A stretch of 64,000 nucleotides of DNA from Fimbriimonadia bacterium (lineage in GTDB: Bacteria > Armatimonadota > Fimbriimonadia > Fimbriimonadales > GBS-DC). The notes beneath the pieces are model-generated. The model made no database searches, was not told where the DNA came from, and was given only the letters and a program-made list of their open reading frames with translations. The DNA lies in contig JAHCHP010000011.1 in assembly GCA_026129765.1 (NCBI GenBank), positions 1-64,000 of the forward strand, written 5' to 3'. Numbering within the stretch: the stretch's first letter is position 1; each line of letters opens with the position of its first letter. Position numbers and translations under genes: made by a program. This document shows positions 59,569 to 64,000 of the stretch, piece by piece.

Positions 59569-59664
59569 ATGAGATTACAAACAATAATCAGGTTGCGCAA
59601 AGCAGGAACCGTCGCCTTTTGGGATTCGGCGCGATGGTCCGCTCCTCGGTGCCTCATGAGATGA
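59569..59664 (+). CDS. 31-residue leader ORF before the sigma factor gene
   Basis: An ATG 8 bases after AGGAGGTG, one of the strongest ribosome binding sites in the window, opens a 31-codon ORF ending TGA. The product (MRLQTIIRLRKAG, then ...FWDSARWSAPRC) is basic with a hydrophobic N-terminal stretch and two Trp. It ends 129 bases before the sigma gene and 48 bases before an attenuator-like hairpin. It could be a leader peptide or a small functional protein. No similar sequence known to me. Confidence 0.5.
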   Translation: MRLQTIIRLRKAGTVAFWDSARWSAPRCLMR

Positions 59665-59711
59665 GAACCCTCTAAATTTCCCCCTCATCCCCTGAACAGA
59701 CCCCCGTGAGC

Positions 59712-59737
59712 GGAAACGCGCCCTACGGCGTTTCTTT
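59712..59737 (+). terminator. Attenuator-like hairpin between leader ORF and sigma gene
   Basis: A 7-bp perfect stem (GAAACGC 59713-59719, GCGTTTC 59728-59734) with an 8-base loop, followed by TTTATT. It lies 48 bases after the leader ORF and 57 bases before the sigma start, so it could end the short transcript or regulate read-through. Confidence 0.55.
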
Positions 59738-59793
59738 ATTCAATCAACGAGCTTCACGGAGTTTTTTGCTGTCTGACAGGAGGATGATTTACT

Positions 59794-60393
59794 TTGAAAG
59801 AGTTAATCAAACAAGCGCAAAATGGAGATGAACGCGCTGTCAATCATTTGGTAAGTTTACTTTGGACACGTATCGAGCGTATGGCGGGATACTATGCCAG
59901 CCGCTGCCGCGAGGACTCGGGCGACCTGATGCAGGAGGCTTGGTTAGGCGCGTTAGACGCGCTAAAAAATGTGGATATGGAGACCGGCGATCCGCGCCAG
60001 TACCTTTTGAAACATGCCAAGTGGCGTATTCTGGACTATTTGAAATGGAGCCGGAGACGCAGGCACGAGCCGATAGAAGATCTGGAACTGTTGTGGCTGG
60101 AGGATATGGAGAGTGATACCATTGCCCACGCCGATTGCAGCGAGTTCCTGAACCAGTTGAGCGTGAAGCAGCGCGAACTGCTGGAATACCTGCTTACCGG
60201 AGACACTTGGCGCGAAGCGGCTGGAAAATTAGGCTGCACTTCGGCGAATGTCGCCTATTACATGCGTCAAATCCGGCAAGCCTATCTCCGATGGGCAGCC
60301 GATGATTCGGCTTTAGCGTTTTCGGGAACTCAGTCTATACAGCCATTGGCAGAACGGGAAACCGCTCTGACTACTTTCCGAGGAGGTGAATGA
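59794..60393 (+). CDS. RNA polymerase sigma-70 family factor (ECF-like)
   Basis: A 199-residue sigma factor with region 2 and region 4 only. Region 2 (about residues 5-85) has DLMQEAWLGALDAL and a YLLKHAKWRILDYLK segment. Region 4 (about 112-165) has LSVKQRELLEYLL and EAAGKLGCTSANVAYYMRQI as helix-turn-helix. A C-terminal extension of about 30 residues follows. No anti-sigma gene is adjacent. The start is TTG 7 bases after AGGAGG. The stop codon overlaps the ATG of a second micro-ORF. The unusual leader suggests regulated expression. Confidence 0.85.
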   Translation: MKELIKQAQNGDERAVNHLVSLLWTRIERMAGYYASRCREDSGDLMQEAWLGALDALKNVDMETGDPRQYLLKHAKWRILDYLKWSRRRRHEPIEDLELLWLEDMESDTIAHADCSEFLNQLSVKQRELLEYLLTGDTWREAAGKLGCTSANVAYYMRQIRQAYLRWAADDSALAFSGTQSIQPLAERETALTTFRGGE

Positions 60394-60443
60394 CTATGTC
60401 TACACAAGCCATTGCATTTGCCCCTTTTAGGGGGCGGGCGTAA
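60390..60443 (+). CDS. 17-codon micro-ORF overlapping the sigma factor stop
   Basis: The sigma gene ends in AGGAGGTGAATGA; this AGGAGGTG is a ribosome binding site for an ATG at 60390 (overlapping the stop as ATGA) or 60396, giving MSTQAIAFAPFRGRA with a short N-terminal addition. It contains a CCCC..GGGG hairpin. It may be a real peptide or only a consequence of the ribosome binding site. Low confidence. Confidence 0.3.
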   Translation: MTMSTQAIAFAPFRGRA

Positions 60444-60481
60444 GCCCTCCAAATGGCGGGGCTTGCGCATGCAGGCTCCAA

Positions 60482-60524
60482 GCGGGAACCTGAAGGGTCA
60501 ATCCCTCAAGGCTCCCGCCTTTTT
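60482..60524 (+). terminator. Rho-independent terminator of the sigma factor transcript
   Basis: Outer stem GCGGGA/TCCCGC and an inner imperfect stem (CCTGAAGGG/CCCTCAAGG) with a 5-base loop, followed by five T. Confidence 0.8.
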
Positions 60525-60538
60525 GATTCTTCGCCGCT

Positions 60539-61501
60539 TTAATATTGCGGGTCCTGCGAGAAATGATGATGGGTCTCAATCGTGCGGATCGTGCCAGACC
60601 GGGAACGCATCACGATAGAATGAGTCACTGCGCCCCACCCCGTATAACGCACGCCCCGGAGCAGGTTCCCCCCGGTGATACCCGTTGCAGCGAACAACAC
60701 ATTGCCATTTGCCATATCATCCATCGTAAGAACGCGATCCACATCGGAACTTCCTAAGAGGCTTTGGGCGCGGGAGCGTTCCGCGTCGTTCCTAAAAATG
60801 AGTCTGCCCTGTATCTCGCCGCCCATACATAAGCAAGACGCCGCTTGAAGAACGCCTTCCGGCGCGCCGCCGATGCCCATCAAGACATCCACCTCGCCTT
60901 CTGGGTCTAATGCCTCTAAACCCAGAGACAAGTCACCGTCCGATACCAGTCGGATGCGCGCGCCAGAGCTTCGGATGTCTTTGATGAGTTCCTCGTGGCG
61001 AGGGCGGTCCAGGACACCCACCGTCAGGTCCTGCACCTCTTTGTTCAAACATTTTGCGATGACCTTCAAGTTCATGCGCACTGGCAGCGTGATATCGACC
61101 GCGCCTTTGGCAGCAGGTCCCACCACTAATTTATCCATATAGATGTCCGGCGCATTCAACAACTGCCCTTCATCGGTAATCGCTGCTGCCATGACGCTGA
61201 TGGCTCCGGGCGCGCCGTTTGCCACCAGATTGGTGCCTTCCACCGGGTCCACCGCGATTTGCACATCATAGCCCTTGCCATTGCCGACTTCCTCGCCGAT
61301 GAAAAGCATGGGCGCTTCATCGCGTTCGCCTTCACCGATCACCACAACCCCGCGGATATCCACATCATTTAATGCGCGCCGCATGGCTTCACAAGCCGCA
61401 TGATCGACCGCATGCCGGTCGCCCTTACCTACCCACCGCCCTGCGCTCAGGGCAGCCGCCTCTGTGGCGCGCATAAAATCCATTCCTAAATTTCGTTCCA
61501 T
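60539..61501 (-). CDS. glpX: Class II fructose-1,6-bisphosphatase GlpX
   Basis: A 320-residue lithium-sensitive bisphosphatase of gluconeogenesis. Metal and phosphate sites are in VIGEGERDEAPM (near 50), VDPVEGTN (near 80), DRPRHEELIKDIR (near 160) and GGAPEGVLQAA (near 205). The length is normal. The frame opens at 61525, but the ATG at 61501 follows GGAGG by about 10 bases. It is the last gene of the yvcK side, 80 bases after yvcK, and converges on the sigma factor transcript. Confidence 0.94.
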   Translation of the reverse strand: MERNLGMDFMRATEAAALSAGRWVGKGDRHAVDHAACEAMRRALNDVDIRGVVVIGEGERDEAPMLFIGEEVGNGKGYDVQIAVDPVEGTNLVANGAPGAISVMAAAITDEGQLLNAPDIYMDKLVVGPAAKGAVDITLPVRMNLKVIAKCLNKEVQDLTVGVLDRPRHEELIKDIRSSGARIRLVSDGDLSLGLEALDPEGEVDVLMGIGGAPEGVLQAASCLCMGGEIQGRLIFRNDAERSRAQSLLGSSDVDRVLTMDDMANGNVLFAATGITGGNLLRGVRYTGWGAVTHSIVMRSRSGTIRTIETHHHFSQDPQY

Positions 61502-61581
61502 TGATTGAAGACCTCCAGACTTCATTGTCAGTACCTATTTATTTTGGCTTTTAGGGACATTTTCCTGCCACTGAACCGGCA

Positions 61582-62889
61582 TCACTTCCCCAGCTTGAAA
61601 ATCGCTTCTGCCAAGCGAAGCGGGTCATGGCGAACCACATCGCTTTCGCTGATATAGTTCCCCAATACGGGGCGGTAGCCCATGGCGCGTATCCTGTCCG
61701 CATCCCCTTCCACCAGTTCTTGACCGCTCTGCCGGTATTTCTCGATCAGTTCGGTATGCGGCGCAGCGTTATTGACAAGCGCGTAATCGAAAATGCGTTT
61801 TCCCACATGCCCCTCCAGAATGCGGATATGATCCGAGGCAGTGAAATGGTCGGTTTCGCCCGGCTGAGTCATCACATTACAGACATAGATGCGTGTCGCG
61901 TCGGCATGATGAAGCGCGTCCGCCAATCCTTGTACCATCAGATTCGGCAACACACTGGTAAACAAACTTCCCGGACCCAGCACAATGATGTCGGCATCTC
62001 GAATGGTATCGATGGCTTCCTGGAGGGGCTGCGCGTCTGGAGGGTCCAGATACATCCGCCGGATACGACTCGGATACTCTACAATCGCGGTCTCCCCTGT
62101 GACCATGCTGCCATCTTCCATCTCCGCTTTCAATGCTACCTGCGTCAGCGTGGAGGGCAAGACCCGCCCGCGAATCGCCAAAACCTTGCTGATCTCTTTG
62201 ACCGCGCGCTCAAAGTCGCCGGTCAGATTGGTCATCGCTGCAATGAGCAAATTACCAAAAGAGTGTCCCGATAGCCCGCTGGCGTTGGTATTAAAACGAT
62301 ATTGGAATAAGGCGGTCATGGTCGGTTCCGCATCTGCCAATGCCACCAAGCAGTTGCGTATGTCGCCGGGCGGCAGCACGCCCAGCTCAGTTCGGAGCCT
62401 GCCCGAAGAACCGCCATCATCCGTCACCGTCACGATTGCCGTAATGTTCGCCGTGTAGCGCTTCAAACCGCGCAGCAAAGTAGACAATCCGGTACCGCCG
62501 CCAATCACCACAATATGCCTGCCCTGCGCAGTAAGGCTGTGGCGCGCCAACACGTCCCACACTCTCCCACTGGAGCGGGGTTGTAGAATATGTACCACTG
62601 TTTTCCAGGCGCGGCGCAATCCCCACCACCAAATACCCAACCCCAAGGCTGCCAGCCCCAACCCAAGCCCCCAACGCGCCAAGCGCGCGCTCTGGGCGGT
62701 CATGGTATGATCGCGTATCCAGGCATTCAGCGAGTCTGTTAGCTCCTTTAGCCAGAATAGCGGCGCATCGCCCAGCGCAATGAGCGCGCCCAACACAATC
62801 ACCAAAACCCCCAGGCCAGACACAAAGAGCCATCGCTTGATTTTGATACCGGGCAGTAGCCATCGCCAGCGCGTGATGTCCCTTTTCAT
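61582..62889 (-). CDS. yvcK: YvcK family protein with N-terminal membrane segments
   Basis: A 435-residue protein of the YvcK (gluconeogenesis factor, UDP-GlcNAc-binding) family, needed for growth on gluconeogenic carbon and for cell shape in other bacteria. Family motifs are VIGGGTGLSTLLRGLK (near residue 118), TDDGGSSGRLR (near 143), GDIRNCLVALAD (near 160) and GPGSLFTSV (near 302). The first 100 residues contain two hydrophobic helices (about 22-42 and 65-90), absent in the short soluble forms. It follows rapZ after 3 bases, with GGGAGG upstream. Confidence 0.93.
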   Translation of the reverse strand: MKRDITRWRWLLPGIKIKRWLFVSGLGVLVIVLGALIALGDAPLFWLKELTDSLNAWIRDHTMTAQSARLARWGLGLGLAALGLGIWWWGLRRAWKTVVHILQPRSSGRVWDVLARHSLTAQGRHIVVIGGGTGLSTLLRGLKRYTANITAIVTVTDDGGSSGRLRTELGVLPPGDIRNCLVALADAEPTMTALFQYRFNTNASGLSGHSFGNLLIAAMTNLTGDFERAVKEISKVLAIRGRVLPSTLTQVALKAEMEDGSMVTGETAIVEYPSRIRRMYLDPPDAQPLQEAIDTIRDADIIVLGPGSLFTSVLPNLMVQGLADALHHADATRIYVCNVMTQPGETDHFTASDHIRILEGHVGKRIFDYALVNNAAPHTELIEKYRQSGQELVEGDADRIRAMGYRPVLGNYISESDVVRHDPLRLAEAIFKLGK

Positions 62890-62892
62890 GCG

Positions 62893-63750
62893 CTATCCCT
62901 CCCGCCTTGCGATGTCGCGATGATCGACGGTGGGCGCATACCCCTGTGACTCTAAACGACGGTTCAGTTCTTCTATCATGGCCACGGAACGATGCCGTCC
63001 CCCCGTGCAGCCGATAGCAATCGTGAGGTAGGCTTTTCCTTCGCGCTCGTATTCGGGAATGACGAAATCAAGCAGGTTGTAGAGATGCTGCTGGAAAACT
63101 TGGGTGTTTGGATCACGAAGAATGTAAGTTAGAACATCGGCGTTTTTGCCCGTTTTGGGTTGTAAATGAGGCACATAATGTGGGTTCTTCAGGAAACGAA
63201 CATCAAAGACCAAGTCCGCATCGCCCGGCATCCCATGCTTAAAACCAAACGAAATGAGTCGAATTCGCATCCGCGAACGAGCGGTGTTCAACGCGAACTC
63301 TTGAGCAATCCACGCGCGCAAATCGGCAGCGCGCATGCGAGTAGTATCCAGAGTCAAGTCCGCAATCGCGCGCAAAGGCGCAAGCCTCTCTCGCTCCAGC
63401 CGAATCGCTTGAACCAAATCCGGCTGCTCATGAACCAGAGGGTGCGGACGACGGGTCTCTTTGAAGCGGCGAATCAGAATCTCTTCCGAGCAATCCATAA
63501 AAAGCAGTGTCAAAGGGTATTGCGCTTTCAACGCCTGCAAAGATGCTTCCGCTTGTAAAAGAGACTCGCCCCAGCGAGTATCCACAACGATGGCCATGGG
63601 CGCGCCATCCTGCATTTTGCTGGCAATCGCCGGCAGGAGTGAAGGAGGTAAATTATCGGTGCAATGATAGCCCATATCCTCCAGGGTTTGAATCGCAAGC
63701 GTTTTACCTGCGCCTGAGATGCCTGTCACCACCAGCCAATTAGCTGCCAT
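62893..63750 (-). CDS. rapZ: RapZ/YvcJ family nucleotide-binding protein
   Basis: A 285-residue P-loop protein. In enterobacteria RapZ controls GlcN-6-P synthase via small RNA decay; in others YvcJ binds nucleotides. Walker A is GISGAGKT (residues 10-17). The C-terminal domain has ISFGFKHGMPGDADLVFDVR (near 185) and IGCTGGRHRSV (near 255). The frame opens at 63834, but the ATG at 63750 begins the family sequence and overlaps the upstream partial gene. The rapZ-yvcK order is common. With glmU in the same region, the link to UDP-GlcNAc is notable. Confidence 0.94.
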   Translation of the reverse strand: MAANWLVVTGISGAGKTLAIQTLEDMGYHCTDNLPPSLLPAIASKMQDGAPMAIVVDTRWGESLLQAEASLQALKAQYPLTLLFMDCSEEILIRRFKETRRPHPLVHEQPDLVQAIRLERERLAPLRAIADLTLDTTRMRAADLRAWIAQEFALNTARSRMRIRLISFGFKHGMPGDADLVFDVRFLKNPHYVPHLQPKTGKNADVLTYILRDPNTQVFQQHLYNLLDFVIPEYEREGKAYLTIAIGCTGGRHRSVAMIEELNRRLESQGYAPTVDHRDIARREG

Positions 63751-64000
63751 CGCCCCCCTCGCTGTCGCTTTTGCGATGATCAAAGGCTTGCGACTCGCCC
63801 AAACCGCTGCCCGATTGGAAATGCCCTGCCCCATTCGAGAGGTCTATCATAGGCGGGGGCAGCTCATCCGTTTTTTGGGGATAGATCAACGATGCAACCC
63901 ATCCCTGAATAAGCCCTGCCAACAATCCAGCCAATAAAGCGGCGTCCGCGCTTTCCACCAAATAACCCACAAAGGAGATATTCCAGTAGTCAGAATGGGT
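63740..64000 (-). CDS. Partial gene at right edge (small membrane protein)
   Basis: The 3' part of a minus-strand frame that is open to the window edge. The visible 86 residues contain a hydrophobic stretch (VGYLVESADAALLAGLLAGL) and a Pro/Gly/Ser-rich charged tail. The stop overlaps the rapZ start by 11 bases, suggesting translational coupling. No family recognised. Confidence 0.5.
   Translation of the reverse strand, partial: THSDYWNISFVGYLVESADAALLAGLLAGLIQGWVASLIYPQKTDELPPPMIDLSNGAGHFQSGSGLGESQAFDHRKSDSEGGDGS

Noticed and set aside
59569..59664. Trp-type classical amino acid attenuator
   Set aside because: Only two separated Trp codons occur and no amino acid gene follows; the arrangement is described instead as an unexplained leader ORF.

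Overview
The window looks like chromosome from a free-living, Gram-negative-type bacterium of the Armatimonadota, most likely near the Fimbriimonadales. This is inferred, without any database search. The grounds are four secreted proteins with C-terminal dockerin-like tails ending near a Cys (561, 3479, 6088 and 48805 regions), an H-X9-DG-type pseudopilin, GH127 and DUF6807 sugar genes, a B12-dependent ribonucleotide reductase, TrmFO, and many -10 boxes placed almost on the start codon. Housekeeping genes (der, radA, nrdR-nrdJ, rpsT, trmFO, glmU-prs, glpX, yvcK, rapZ, tRNA-Ser) alternate with secreted, membrane and regulatory genes. No prophage, intact insertion sequence, rRNA or CRISPR array is visible.

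Layout. 1-9.7 kb: secreted dockerin-tailed proteins, an MFS exporter and a glycosidase-like secreted protein, separated by clusters of short interspersed repeats. 9.7-15.2 kb: der-radA, then a minus-strand pair of a GH127 arabinofuranosidase and, upstream of it, an unusual protein joining a catalytically dead IS200/Y1 transposase domain to a sigma-70 region 4 domain. 15.3-19.9 kb: nrdR-nrdJ operon with a strong promoter; nrdJ carries a full 361-residue intein with a LAGLIDADG endonuclease. 20-25.5 kb: a VapBC-type pair, a ROK kinase, and a pentahaem cytochrome followed by a degenerate copper-amine-oxidase-like protein. 25.7-28.7 kb: two convergent zinc-ribbon membrane proteins and a pseudopilin.

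28.8-37.3 kb (minus strand): a tightly coupled run of an unknown protein, a PqqD-like protein, a short FtsX permease, an ABC ATPase, a lipoprotein hydrolase and a RmlA-type nucleotidyltransferase; then tatA, a sugar isomerase/dehydrogenase/DUF6807 operon and rpsT. 37.6-50.2 kb: DUF6785-like membrane protein, trmFO, OsmC, a Clp1/Grc3-like polynucleotide kinase, a protease with a tail-fibre-like partner, an acyl-CoA synthetase and a secreted dockerin protein. 50.2-56.8 kb: AraC regulator with a Cys-rich secreted protein and a barrel-like protein, a CPBP protease just behind tRNA-Ser, an AraC-GyrI regulator and a compact type II restriction-modification pair. 56.8-64 kb: glmU-prs, a sigma factor gene with a leader ORF and attenuator-like hairpin, then glpX, yvcK and rapZ.

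The most unusual items are the dead-transposase/sigma region 4 fusion (14427-15194), which sits among mosaic palindromic repeats of the kind RAYT transposases normally act on; the sigma factor locus framed by two micro-ORFs (59513-60524); the cytochrome/copper-oxidase-like pair; the nrdJ intein; and widespread apparently leaderless starts.
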